DNA from: a virus
Virus record (IMG/VR): IMGVR_UViG_3300042484_000660
Span: 1-47,368 of that record
Length of the DNA stretch: 47,368 nucleotides
Strand: one strand, 5' to 3'
This document shows positions 16,560 through 24,243 of this stretch, one piece after another. Below the pieces are notes generated by a model. It had not been told where the DNA came from. It did no database searches and saw only the letters and a program-made list of their open reading frames with translations. Positions within the stretch are counted from its first letter, which is position 1. Each line of letters begins with the position of its first letter. The position numbers were made by a program, and so were the translations under genes.

Positions 16560-16978
16560 GAATTTATATTGACACAGAGTTTAACGAGTTTAAGGGTGAA
16601 CTTATTTCTATGGCATTAGTGGCTGAGGATGGATCAGAATTTTATGAAGTCTTAGAATGTACTAATCCAAAATCTTGGGTAGCACAAAATGTTATGCCTA
16701 TATTGAACAAAGATCCTGTACCTGAGCATATCTTTAGAATGAAGTTATTTGGATTCTTAAACGAATTTACTAGTTTACACTTAATTGCGGATTGGCCTGA
16801 AGATATCGCACACTTTTGTGCGGCAATAATTACTGGCCCGGGTATTATGTTGAACATACCTAATTTTACTTGTGAAGTGCGTAGAGATTTAAGTGCCGTG
16901 AACAGCAAACTTTTACACAATGCTTTAGAAGACGCCAAAGCATTATGGGAAGCTGATATTGAGAGTAAACTACTATGA
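16556..16978 (+). CDS. DnaQ-fold 3'-5' exonuclease-like protein
   Basis: From GTG at 16556 the product begins R-I-Y-I-D-T-E-F-N, the D-x-E ExoI motif of DEDD exonucleases. It ends with H-N-A-L-E-D-A-K-A-L, the H-x4-D ExoIII motif of DEDDh enzymes. At 140 aa it resembles the small phage 3'-5' exoribonuclease family. The GTG overlaps the previous stop (GTGA); the in-frame TTG at 16550 is less likely. It could trim RNA or DNA; substrate not determinable. Confidence 0.7.
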   Translation: MRIYIDTEFNEFKGELISMALVAEDGSEFYEVLECTNPKSWVAQNVMPILNKDPVPEHIFRMKLFGFLNEFTSLHLIADWPEDIAHFCAAIITGPGIMLNIPNFTCEVRRDLSAVNSKLLHNALEDAKALWEADIESKLL

Positions 16979-17184
16979 GACCTAATACTAAGTTTGGCGA
17001 TAACCGCCCCAAAACTATTACTGTAACTAACACCAATACCGGTAAAAAGGTTGAAGTAGAAGTTGCAGAAATGACGAACAAAGCTATTACTATATACTTG
17101 GCCAACGAGAAAATCGTGCTGATGAATACTGGAAAACACTATATAGGGAACAAGTTTGGAATGGAGCTTACTTACACCCCTTAG
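16975..17184 (+). CDS. Small beta-rich hypothetical protein, 69 aa
   Basis: ATGA overlap with the exonuclease-like gene. The product is beta-rich with T-I-T-V-T-N-T-N-T-G-K-K. Function unknown. It is the last gene before a new early promoter. Confidence 0.55.
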   Translation: MRPNTKFGDNRPKTITVTNTNTGKKVEVEVAEMTNKAITIYLANEKIVLMNTGKHYIGNKFGMELTYTP

Positions 17185-17226
17185 TAAGTTGTTGATTTAT
17201 AAAGAGTTTTTATTTTACCCAAAGGC

Positions 17227-17254
17227 TTGACATTTGGGTAGAATGTGCTATACT
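17227..17254 (+). promoter_or_regulatory. Early promoter, AAGGC-TTGACA class
   Basis: TTGACA (17227-17232), 16 bases, extended TGC-TATACT (17249-17254). The AT-rich segment upstream and the CCCAAAGGC lead-in are shared with the promoters at 29.7, 30.7, 34.8 and 35.2 kb. Confidence 0.85.
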
Positions 17255-17288
17255 AACTGTATAAATTGATGAAACAGGAGAGTAGCAC

Positions 17289-17459
17289 ATGAGCAAGAAC
17301 ACTGTAGAGTTAAGTTTTGATGAACTGCAAGTACTTCGTGCTGTTTTGTACGAATATTACTCAGAAAACGACTATATGTGTGAAGTTGAGATGAAATCAC
17401 ATGAGTCCTTAGAACAAAAGTTGAGTACATTAGAAGATCAGTTTGAGTATGCAGATTGA
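17289..17459 (+). CDS. Small acidic protein, 56 aa
   Basis: Starts 34 bases after the -10, behind CAGGAG. The product is acidic and helical with many Glu and Tyr, beginning S-K-N-T-V-E-L-S-F-D. Function unknown; the early promoter suggests a role in host takeover. Confidence 0.6.
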   Translation: MSKNTVELSFDELQVLRAVLYEYYSENDYMCEVEMKSHESLEQKLSTLEDQFEYAD

Positions 17460-17496
17460 AGTTTAATCTGCTTTTGCTCAATGTGAGGATAGATAA

Positions 17497-17607
17497 GTGT
17501 TAAAAAAGATCAAATCAGTAATACTTTATACTTTTTTTATAATTTCAATGTTTGTACTGATTGCCCCTATTACTACATATCAGTTAGTAACTAATCTGTT
17601 TAAATGA
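17497..17607 (+). CDS. Small single-pass membrane protein, 36 aa (GTG start)
   Basis: GTG with GAGGA about eight bases upstream starts a 36-aa product. It has two Lys near the N-terminus and a hydrophobic stretch (about residues 7-27) that spans the membrane once. Its stop overlaps the next ATG (ATGA), which supports it as a real gene. Confidence 0.5.
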   Translation: MLKKIKSVILYTFFIISMFVLIAPITTYQLVTNLFK

Positions 17608-17810
17608 ATAGGGGAATGATTGAAATTAGCTTTAATCCTAACGGAGTAAAATATTACTCCGTTATTGATACCATGTTTGATAAATTGGTAATGTACACAA
17701 GTTCTACACATTTAGCTAATCATGTGGTTAAATGTGTAAATGTTTGTAAACATGAAACCTCGTATGATTATATGCTACACTTTCATAAAGCTGTTACCAA
17801 ATCCGATTGA
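17604..17810 (+). CDS. Small hypothetical protein, 68 aa
   Basis: ATGA overlap with the small membrane protein. It has many His, Tyr and Cys residues; no motif recognised. Its stop codon lies within the -35 element of the next promoter. Confidence 0.5.
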   Translation: MNRGMIEISFNPNGVKYYSVIDTMFDKLVMYTSSTHLANHVVKCVNVCKHETSYDYMLHFHKAVTKSD

Positions 17811-17834
17811 CAACGTTTGTTTTCAGTGTATAAT
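17807..17834 (+). promoter_or_regulatory. Early promoter whose -35 contains a stop codon
   Basis: TTGACA (17807-17812), 16 bases, TATAAT (17829-17834). The TGA in the -35 ends the previous gene. It drives the gene at 17865. Confidence 0.85.
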
Positions 17835-17864
17835 TAATAATCTTAAACTCTAAAGAGATTTATA

Positions 17865-18203
17865 ATGTCAGGTTATAGTTTAATCTTAGAAATAGAAAGG
17901 CTTAAAGAAAATTGCGATAAACTGGGATTTCGTTTGGGTCACTCTAAACACGAGTACCGCGGCGGCCGTGGTGATGTGGTATCCTTGTTTCCTAAAGATA
18001 ACGAGGCTCTTCCTGTATATTCACGCGATGCTGAACTATTCGTGGGTGAAATTGAAGACCTTAAAATATGGCTTCGCGGTATTGAGTGGGCTAGAAACTA
18101 TGACAGCATGGTTATAGGAAAGCTGAACGACAAAAAACGAGAAAGAAAAGAGCAAGACCTTCGCAATGAAAATCTAGTAAGAAAACTTAGGGAGAGTAAT
18201 TAA
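17865..18203 (+). CDS. Conserved-looking hypothetical protein, 112 aa
   Basis: This protein has an early helix, then R-G-G-R-G-D-V and W-L-R-G-I-E-W-A-R-x-Y-D, and a highly charged C-terminal helix (about 85-112). I do not recognise a function. AAAGAG precedes the start. It overlaps the next start by one base (TAATG). Confidence 0.55.
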   Translation: MSGYSLILEIERLKENCDKLGFRLGHSKHEYRGGRGDVVSLFPKDNEALPVYSRDAELFVGEIEDLKIWLRGIEWARNYDSMVIGKLNDKKRERKEQDLRNENLVRKLRESN

Positions 18204-18595
18204 TGTTTACAGTAGGTTCCAAACAAGGTAATACAGTTTCTATTTTTGTTCAAGCGTATCAAGCAAGTACAAATAGACGTTGGCAAGTAATAGATACGTA
18301 TTCATCAGATATGGGTTTTGTTGCTAGCGCATTAGAACTCCCTTATAGTGAGGAAAAAGACTGGACCATTGATACCAGTTATAGCAAACATAATCCTGGT
18401 AACCTTCAAGGCACTAAGTTTACATATTCTGGTAATTTTACTGCTATAGAAAAAGAAACGATTGAATGGACTTGGGAAAAAGCAAGAGCATCTGATCTCT
18501 TAGAATCTACTATGCAGTACGCAGACCAGGGATGGGAAATTAGTGTACCCAAACTTTTAGTTCCGGGGCCGTTTTATATAGAGCAAATTCACTAA
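18203..18595 (+). CDS. Hypothetical protein, 130 aa
   Basis: A soluble protein with many aromatic residues, predicted beta-rich. No motif recognised. TAATG coupling with the gene before it; the ligase promoter follows immediately. Confidence 0.5.
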   Translation: MFTVGSKQGNTVSIFVQAYQASTNRRWQVIDTYSSDMGFVASALELPYSEEKDWTIDTSYSKHNPGNLQGTKFTYSGNFTAIEKETIEWTWEKARASDLLESTMQYADQGWEISVPKLLVPGPFYIEQIH

Positions 18596-18603
18596 GTTAG
18601 TAC

Positions 18604-18631
18604 TTGACATTTCTTGTAATTCCTGTATAAT
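18604..18631 (+). promoter_or_regulatory. Early promoter of DNA ligase
   Basis: TTGACA (18604-18609), 16 bases, TATAAT (18626-18631), 28 bases before the ligase ATG, which has TAAGGA upstream. Confidence 0.85.
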
Positions 18632-18659
18632 AGAATTTCTACTTAGTTAAGGATCTGTT

Positions 18660-19991
18660 ATGTTTTCTAATTTCATTGAAGTAATAAATTCCGATCAAAG
18701 TCGTTTGTTCAAAGAAAGTAAAGTTAATGAGTTTGGTAAACAAGAACCTAAGTTCATTCGTTTGCTTAACCGTGCTTACTCTCCTGAGTATGTTTACGGC
18801 ATCAAGAAAATGGAACAAACTTCTGTAGGTACTAACACACTGGTTAATATTTGGGATCAAGTAGAAACATTGCTTGATCGTCTGACCAGCAGAAGTGTCA
18901 CAGGTAATGCTGCTCGTGCTGAAGTTGAAGCTATGCTCAATACTTTGACAGCAGAAGAAGCCACTATAGCCATCAACATGATCAAGGGCGATCTGCGTTG
19001 CGGTATCAGTGTTGCTACAATCAACAAAATGTTTCCCAACACTATTCCTGAATATCCCTACATGCGTTGCTCTCTAATGAAAGGCAGCAATATTGCTAAC
19101 TTTGATTGGAAAGCTGGTGTTTATTCGCAAGAAAAAGCAGACGGGATGTTTGCTAACATTTATCTGTATCCCGATCTTATTACCAAGATTACTAGCCGCA
19201 ATGGCACTCTTTTTGCTAACACCGAATTCAAAGACTTTATTCAGGAGTTTGTCAACGTAGCTGATGAAGGTTACTGCTATCACGGTGAATTGTTGGTACT
19301 TGAAGATGGTAAAGTAATGCCCCGTGAGCTGGGTAATGGTGTCTTGAACAGTGTGTTAAAGGGCGGATGTTTTGAAGCTAATCAAAAGCCCTTTTACTAT
19401 GTATGGGATCGCGTACCAGTAAGTGATGCTATTGCTGATGGCAAAAACAAAACCAGGTACAAAGACCGTTTTGCTGCTATCCAAAACATCAAAGGTAAAT
19501 TTGTAGATGTTATCCCTACCAAGATCGTCTATTCACTTGATGAAGCATTTAAGCATTATGTTGATATGACTTCACACGGTATTGAAGGTACGGTGATCAA
19601 GAATCCAAACGCTATTTGGGAAGACAAAACTTCTAAAGATCAAATCAAACTGAAAATTGAAGCTGAAGTAGACTTGATCGTTCGCGGGTTCAATCCAGGT
19701 AACGGCAAGAATGCTCACTTGTTTGGTTCTATTGCTGCTGAAAGTAGTGACGGCAAACTGCGTGTAAACGTTTCTGGTATTTCAGATAAAGATCGTGAGC
19801 GTATCAATGGAGAACGTGATGAATGGATTGACAAGAAAATCATTACCGTTCGTGCCAACTCTATCATGGAGTCTAACGATATTGCGGCACTGTTCTTGCC
19901 CCGTCTTGTAGAAGAAAGACTGGATAAGACTGAAGCCGATGACTTTGTTAAAATCAAGCAAATCTTTGAAGAAGCCAAACAAGGGGTATAA
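18660..19991 (+). CDS. ATP-dependent DNA ligase (T4 gp30-like)
   Basis: This 443-aa protein is a nucleotidyltransferase-fold DNA ligase that seals nicks with ATP. The adenylated lysine is K159 in K-A-D-G, the same position as in T4 ligase. The other motifs are present in order: S-R-N-G, H-G-E-L-L-V, Y-V-W-D, E-G-T-V-I-K-N-P and K-L-K-I-E-A-E-V-D. Length is close to T4 gp30 (487 aa) with a trimmed OB-fold C-terminus. It has its own promoter, and one base links it to the HIT-family gene. Confidence 0.93.
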   Translation: MFSNFIEVINSDQSRLFKESKVNEFGKQEPKFIRLLNRAYSPEYVYGIKKMEQTSVGTNTLVNIWDQVETLLDRLTSRSVTGNAARAEVEAMLNTLTAEEATIAINMIKGDLRCGISVATINKMFPNTIPEYPYMRCSLMKGSNIANFDWKAGVYSQEKADGMFANIYLYPDLITKITSRNGTLFANTEFKDFIQEFVNVADEGYCYHGELLVLEDGKVMPRELGNGVLNSVLKGGCFEANQKPFYYVWDRVPVSDAIADGKNKTRYKDRFAAIQNIKGKFVDVIPTKIVYSLDEAFKHYVDMTSHGIEGTVIKNPNAIWEDKTSKDQIKLKIEAEVDLIVRGFNPGNGKNAHLFGSIAAESSDGKLRVNVSGISDKDRERINGERDEWIDKKIITVRANSIMESNDIAALFLPRLVEERLDKTEADDFVKIKQIFEEAKQGV

Positions 19992-20347
19992 TGAAAATAA
20001 ATGAAACACCGTGGACTGAAAAGGTCTACGAAACTGAAGATTATGTAGTGTTTAAAGATGGCTTTCCAGTAACAGAAGGTCATCTTCTTTTTGTACCAAA
20101 AGTAAATATGGTAGATAACTTAGTCTTATGCTGGCAAGAAGCATATGAATGGGGAGAACGTTGGGTTTTAGAAGATTATTGCGACGGATACAATATAGGA
20201 CAGAATATAGGAACTGCTGCTGGACAAACAGTTATGTATCCACATGTACATCTAATACCTAGACGGTATGGTGACATGAAAGATCCTCGCGGCGGAGTTC
20301 GCCATGTAATACCAGAAAAAGGAAACTATCGTGCTAACGAAAGATAA
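19991..20347 (+). CDS. HIT-family nucleotide hydrolase-like protein
   Basis: This 118-aa protein has the histidine-triad motif Y-P-H-V-H-L-I-P-R-R and an upstream E-G-H-L-L-F-V-P-K. These proteins split phosphoanhydride bonds of dinucleotides or nucleotidyl-amines such as AMP-lysine. The unusual extension R-R-Y-G-D-M-x-D-P-R-G-G-V-R-H-V-I-P follows the triad and is seen in other phage HIT proteins. Coupled to DNA ligase (TAATG), it might clear adenylated intermediates; that is inference. Confidence 0.8.
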   Translation: MKINETPWTEKVYETEDYVVFKDGFPVTEGHLLFVPKVNMVDNLVLCWQEAYEWGERWVLEDYCDGYNIGQNIGTAAGQTVMYPHVHLIPRRYGDMKDPRGGVRHVIPEKGNYRANER

Positions 20348-20540
20348 TATAGTTGGTATCAAACACCAATTTGAAGACGGTGACTCTATTGAAGTCATAC
20401 AAGTAAAAAGTCGTAATGAAGAGTTACATCTAGTCACTTACCATATACAACAAGGTCCAGGCATTCCTAGAAAACTAATAATGGAGCTTAATGAGTTTAT
20501 TGGTACTTATGGGCATCTTTTTGAAGTAGAAAAAGACTAA
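20331..20540 (+). CDS. Small hypothetical protein, 69 aa (GTG start)
   Basis: The GTG start overlaps the HIT gene end by 17 bases. The protein is acidic with Q-Q-G-P-G-I-P-R-K in its second half. Function unknown. Its 3' end carries the late promoter box of the next gene. Confidence 0.5.
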   Translation: MLTKDNIVGIKHQFEDGDSIEVIQVKSRNEELHLVTYHIQQGPGIPRKLIMELNEFIGTYGHLFEVEKD

Positions 20541-20543
20541 ATA
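20537..20543 (+). promoter_or_regulatory. Late promoter box CTAAATA, four bases before an ATG
   Basis: CTAAATA followed by CATT and the ATG at 20548. The same TAAATACATTATG arrangement recurs at 25977. T4 late transcripts begin about five bases after the box, so this message would be leaderless or nearly so. Confidence 0.55.
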
Positions 20544-20547
20544 CATT

Positions 20548-22083
20548 ATGTTCATGGCTATAATCACCTTATTAACCGCACTATCAATGGCAACTGTTGC
20601 GGCAGTTTTTGCCATATATGGTATCATTGCTATCTTTGCTGGCATGCCTCAATTTGCCTTAGTTATGGGTGCTGTTATTGAACTAGGCAAAGTAGTTGGA
20701 ATTAGTTGGTTATATAGAAATTGGAATGAACCTACTAAAATCAAGTACGCAATGGCACCATTAGTATTAATTGCTATGTTGCTAACTTCAATGGGTATCT
20801 TTGGATTGTTATCTAAAGCACACTTAGAACAAACTAGCCCAGTAGCAAATAATGAAATCCAAATTGAAAGACTTGACCAACAAATTACTAGAGAGCAGTC
20901 TAGAATTACTGATGCTGAACAAGTTATTTCACAACTAGATCAAAGTGTTCAAGCATTAATTAATTTTGATCGTATCAGAGGACCAGACGGAGCCATAGCA
21001 GTTAGAGAATCACAAGCTGAGCAGCGAGAATTACTACGTCAAACTATTGATACAGCACAAACAGAATTAGACGGGTTAGAAGATCAAAAACTAGAACTAT
21101 CGCAACAGCTACGAGCCATTGAATTAGAAGTTGGTCCTATAAAATATATAGCAGAATTAATATATAATGACGGGCAGGATAGAACCGAAGAAGCTGTTAG
21201 ATGGGTTATCATTGCGTTTATATTTGTATTTGATCCAATGGCTATTCTTTTGTTAATGGCTGCTAATTACACATTAGTAAATAGAAAAAAACAAGACTTA
21301 GTTTCTGCTCCACTAGTAGAAGAACCCACTCTTATATTAGAAGAACCAGTAAATACTGAGGAAGTATTAAATGTTAAAGAGGATTCCAACAATGTCAGCG
21401 ATACAACAGATATCCCCGAACCACCCATTACCTCCGATACAAGCACATCCAGCAGCAATGAACAACCAGAATCTGGAACAGAATCAATCTATCTTGAAAG
21501 AACAGACGATTTACAAGAGACAGTCGCAGAAACAACTGAACGAGATATTGTACCTTTACAACCAGCAGGGGCAATTGATATCATCACAAGTGTACAAGAT
21601 CAACCTTCTAGTGTAGATGATGCAGCACAAGTTATCACAGAATCAGCCATAAAAAAAACTTTAATAACTACTAAAGATATAATCACTGAAGGAGTTACTC
21701 CACTACATGATGTAGGTGACGGGTACATAGAATATAATAAACAACTTTTTCAAAAAGATGCGTTAAAAGAAATAAAACCTGATTTGTTTACTATTAGACC
21801 AGATTCAGTAATGCCACATTCTAGCTTTGGTATTCAATTTCCTAAAATGGCAAAAAAGAAAGATATATTTGTTAGAGTAGACACATTACCTAATAGAGTA
21901 TTTAGGTTTGATGGTAACAAATGGATTGAAATAAATAAAAGTCTTACAGCAACATATCTTTATGACCAAGAATACATCAAATATCTAGTTGAAAAAATAG
22001 ACAGCGGAGAGTACGATGCTGAGCTTCTTTCTGATCAGGAAAGGAATCAAATAGAAGAATACTTAAGCACTCATAATTCTTAA
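20548..22083 (+). CDS. Coiled-coil multi-pass membrane protein, 511 aa
   Basis: The N-terminus has two or three membrane segments (about residues 4-32, 33-45 and 70-92). A long Glu/Gln-rich coiled coil (about 105-200) follows, then another membrane segment (about 217-245), an acidic low-complexity linker (about 250-375) and a folded C-terminal domain. This hairpin-like layout would place the coiled coil on one face of the membrane. Function unknown; it has a late promoter and lies before clpX, so it may be a virion or late membrane protein. I do not recognise the family with confidence. Confidence 0.65.
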   Translation: MFMAIITLLTALSMATVAAVFAIYGIIAIFAGMPQFALVMGAVIELGKVVGISWLYRNWNEPTKIKYAMAPLVLIAMLLTSMGIFGLLSKAHLEQTSPVANNEIQIERLDQQITREQSRITDAEQVISQLDQSVQALINFDRIRGPDGAIAVRESQAEQRELLRQTIDTAQTELDGLEDQKLELSQQLRAIELEVGPIKYIAELIYNDGQDRTEEAVRWVIIAFIFVFDPMAILLLMAANYTLVNRKKQDLVSAPLVEEPTLILEEPVNTEEVLNVKEDSNNVSDTTDIPEPPITSDTSTSSSNEQPESGTESIYLERTDDLQETVAETTERDIVPLQPAGAIDIITSVQDQPSSVDDAAQVITESAIKKTLITTKDIITEGVTPLHDVGDGYIEYNKQLFQKDALKEIKPDLFTIRPDSVMPHSSFGIQFPKMAKKKDIFVRVDTLPNRVFRFDGNKWIEINKSLTATYLYDQEYIKYLVEKIDSGEYDAELLSDQERNQIEEYLSTHNS

Positions 22084-22091
22084 CATAAATA
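22084..22091 (+). promoter_or_regulatory. Late promoter box CATAAATA of clpX
   Basis: Exact NATAAATA match 25 bases before the clpX ATG, with AAGGGA between. Confidence 0.6.
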
Positions 22092-22116
22092 TCATTATCT
22101 AAGGGATCATGTGTTC

Positions 22117-23322
22117 ATGTCAGAAAATAAATTGTCTTATTGTTCGTTTTGTAATAATCATAAAGATTTAGTTACCAAATTGATAGTAAGTGATAACGTT
22201 GCTATATGTAGCGACTGTATTGAGTTATGTAACCAACTTATAGTAGAAGAAAACAATCCAACTATAATAGAAAGTAAAGCAAAAAAAGCAGATGCTTACA
22301 GTATAAAAAAGCATTTAGATAATCATGTTATAGGGCAAGACCGAGCAAAAATCGCAATTAGTGTTGCAATAACAAACCATTATAAAAGAATCAATAACGA
22401 ACCTCCTGAAGATATTGAAATAGCAAAAAGTAATGTATTAATGATAGGTCCAACTGGCAGCGGTAAAACATTACTTGCTAAATCAGTTGCTAAGTATCTT
22501 AATGTGCCTTTCGTGGTTGCTGATGCTACTAGCTTAACTGAAGCAGGTTATGTAGGTGATGACGTAGAAAGTATGATATCAATGTTATTGGCAATAGCTG
22601 ACGGAGATGTTTCTATTGCTGAAAGAGGAATAGTGTTTATTGATGAAATAGACAAGATAGCTAGAAAAGGAGAAAGCACTAGTATTACTCGTGACGTTTC
22701 TGGTGAAGGTGTACAACAAGCATTGCTCAAACTTGTAGAAGGCACGAAATGTCGCGTAAGTGCTTCAGGTAAAAGAAAGAATCCAAACAGTGATACAATA
22801 GAAGTAGATACAAAAAATATTTTGTTCATTGCCGGCGGAGCTTTTAGTGGTTTGAGTGATATACTAAGAAGTAGAGTACAAGGGTCATCAATTGGATTTG
22901 GTGCTGAAGTAAAATCAAAAGATAATATTATTGACCAAAGTTTGGTTACTCCCGAAGACTTAATTAAGTTTGGAATGATACCAGAATTTATAGGTAGATT
23001 TACAACTACTGTAACATTAGAACAATTAGATAAACCTGAGTTGATAAGAATACTAACACAACTCAAGAACAGTTTCATAGAACAGTATAAGTATATTTTT
23101 TCATTAGACGGTATAGATTTAAGATTTACTACAGAAGCAATAGATCAACTTGCAGAAAATTGTATCATTCTTAAAACTGGAGCGAGGGGATTACACAGTG
23201 AAATAGAAAAAGTGTTATTACCGCATATGTTTCATATATCGCACTATGTAACAAATGGTATTAAGGATTTAGTAATTACACAAGACATGGTCTTAGATCC
23301 AAAAGAACTTTATTTTCCCTAA
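22117..23322 (+). CDS. clpX: ClpX, AAA+ unfoldase
   Basis: This 401-aa protein is a full ClpX, the ATPase that recognises, unfolds and feeds substrates to ClpP. The N-terminal zinc-binding domain has C9, C12, C31 and C34. Walker A is G-P-T-G-S-G-K-T (111-118), the pore loop G-Y-V-G is at 144-147, and Walker B V-F-I-D-E is at 173-177. The ClpP-docking loop I-G-F is at 259-261, so it should bind a ClpP. The substrate-sensing RKH loop reads R-K-N (220-222), a His to Asn change. GTG at 22111 is an alternative start with closer spacing to AAGGGA. The late promoter implies late expression. Confidence 0.95.
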   Translation: MSENKLSYCSFCNNHKDLVTKLIVSDNVAICSDCIELCNQLIVEENNPTIIESKAKKADAYSIKKHLDNHVIGQDRAKIAISVAITNHYKRINNEPPEDIEIAKSNVLMIGPTGSGKTLLAKSVAKYLNVPFVVADATSLTEAGYVGDDVESMISMLLAIADGDVSIAERGIVFIDEIDKIARKGESTSITRDVSGEGVQQALLKLVEGTKCRVSASGKRKNPNSDTIEVDTKNILFIAGGAFSGLSDILRSRVQGSSIGFGAEVKSKDNIIDQSLVTPEDLIKFGMIPEFIGRFTTTVTLEQLDKPELIRILTQLKNSFIEQYKYIFSLDGIDLRFTTEAIDQLAENCIILKTGARGLHSEIEKVLLPHMFHISHYVTNGIKDLVITQDMVLDPKELYFP

Positions 23323-23351
23323 AAGATATATTTTTTTACGCAATCATGTAT

Positions 23352-23359
23352 AATAAATA
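23352..23359 (+). promoter_or_regulatory. Late promoter box AATAAATA of hsp20
   Basis: AATAAATA just upstream of the leader hairpin of the hsp20 gene, 64 bases before its ATG. Confidence 0.55.
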
Positions 23360-23360
23360 C

Positions 23361-23393
23361 TAATGTAGATGCTGAATGGTCAGGTCTACATTA
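23361..23393 (+). promoter_or_regulatory. Hairpin in the hsp20 5' leader
   Basis: A 9-bp perfect outer stem (23361-23369 with 23385-23393) encloses an inner CTGA/TCAG stem (23372-23375 with 23380-23383) and an ATGG loop. There is no T-run after it, so it is not a terminator. It would lie at the very 5' end of the late mRNA and could protect it or respond to temperature; the ribosome-binding site AAGGAG is about 20 bases downstream and free. Confidence 0.55.
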
Positions 23394-23423
23394 AAAAATC
23401 TTGCTTAACTTAAGGAGACTACT

Positions 23424-23879
23424 ATGACAAGCAAAACTTTAACCCTTCGTTCCACCGATATTCCCTCAATACACAAATTCGCAATCGGGTTTGATTCAGT
23501 CTTTGACGAACTGTTTAGACTAGATTCTAAACAAACTGATAACTACCCTCCATATAACATAACTCAAATCAATGAAGATGAGTTTTCAATTTCATTGGCT
23601 GTAGCTGGTTTTGGACCAGAAAACTTAAAAGTTACTAAGGATAAAAACTTTTTAGTGATAGAAGGTAACCCACTGATACCAGTTCATGAAGATGATGTTA
23701 GTTATAAAGTTCTACATAAAGGAATTAGTAGCAGATACTTTAAGCGTGAGTTTAAACTAGCTGATCATGTAGAAATTGTAAATGCGAATCTTGAATTGGG
23801 AATTCTTGCTATTTACTTAAAACGTGAAATTCCAGAAGAACAAAAGCCCAAGACAATTGCTATTGCTTACAATAAATAG
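23424..23879 (+). CDS. Hsp20-family small heat-shock protein (IbpA-like)
   Basis: This 151-aa protein has an alpha-crystallin domain: P-P-Y-N-I at the start (about residue 43), A-V-A-G-F-G-P-E-N-L-x-V, a central F-K-R-E-F-K-L and a late A-N-L-E-L-G-I-L-A-I-Y-L, which is the I/V-x-I/V-like G-x-L strand. Small heat-shock proteins hold unfolded proteins for refolding or proteolysis. T4-like cyanophages commonly carry such genes. It lies between clpX and clpS with its own late promoter and leader hairpin. Confidence 0.9.
   Translation: MTSKTLTLRSTDIPSIHKFAIGFDSVFDELFRLDSKQTDNYPPYNITQINEDEFSISLAVAGFGPENLKVTKDKNFLVIEGNPLIPVHEDDVSYKVLHKGISSRYFKREFKLADHVEIVNANLELGILAIYLKREIPEEQKPKTIAIAYNK
23871..23878 (+). 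promoter_or_regulatory. Late promoter box AATAAATA of clpS
   Basis: AATAAATA overlaps the last codons of the hsp20 gene, 59 bases before the clpS ATG, and is followed by a leader hairpin. Confidence 0.5.
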
Positions 23880-23893
23880 TAATATAAACATAC

Positions 23894-23916
23894 GCAGTCA
23901 GTGTTTTGCTGGCTGC
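23894..23916 (+). promoter_or_regulatory. Hairpin in the clpS 5' leader
   Basis: GCAGTCAG (23894-23901) pairs with CTGGCTGC (23909-23916), with one G-T pair and a 7-base loop; TTTT follows. It could be a weak terminator for hsp20 transcripts or a 5' protective hairpin. It sits a few bases after the late promoter, as in hsp20. Confidence 0.5.
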
Positions 23917-23937
23917 TTTTACAAGAGGTAATACGAA

Positions 23938-24243
23938 ATGCCAAATGCAGAAATAAACAGTAAAATCAAACCCAACACTAGTTTAAAAGAACCGCCTTTG
24001 TTTAAAATTATTTATATGAATGATAATGTAACATCTATGGAATTTGTTATATCTTCACTTATTGAGTATTTTAATTACAATCCAGATACTGCGTCTACCA
24101 TAACTCAAAAAATTCATGAGATTGGAAGTGCAGTAGTAGCAGTGCTACCTTATGAAATTGCTGAGCAGCGCGGCATTGAAGTAACTCTTGATGCTAGATC
24201 ACAGGGATTTCCACTTCAGATCAAAGTAGAAAGCGAACAGTAA
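23938..24243 (+). CDS. clpS: ClpS-like N-degron adaptor
   Basis: This 101-aa protein matches ClpS, which binds N-end-rule substrates and delivers them to ClpAP in bacteria. It keeps P-P-x-F-K-I-I-Y-M-N-D and M-E-F-V, including gate Met34, pocket residues N28 and D29 and pocket H60, but the second pocket Asp (D36 in E. coli) is N30. That could alter which N-terminal residues are bound. Only ClpX and ClpP are encoded nearby, so it may act on host ClpA or inhibit it. Its stop is adjacent to the stop of the convergent gene. Confidence 0.88.
   Translation: MPNAEINSKIKPNTSLKEPPLFKIIYMNDNVTSMEFVISSLIEYFNYNPDTASTITQKIHEIGSAVVAVLPYEIAEQRGIEVTLDARSQGFPLQIKVESEQ

Noticed and set aside
22548-23078. A 176-codon minus-strand frame inside clpX
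   Set aside because: ClpX is complete and certain on the + strand; the shadow has no domain and no start context.
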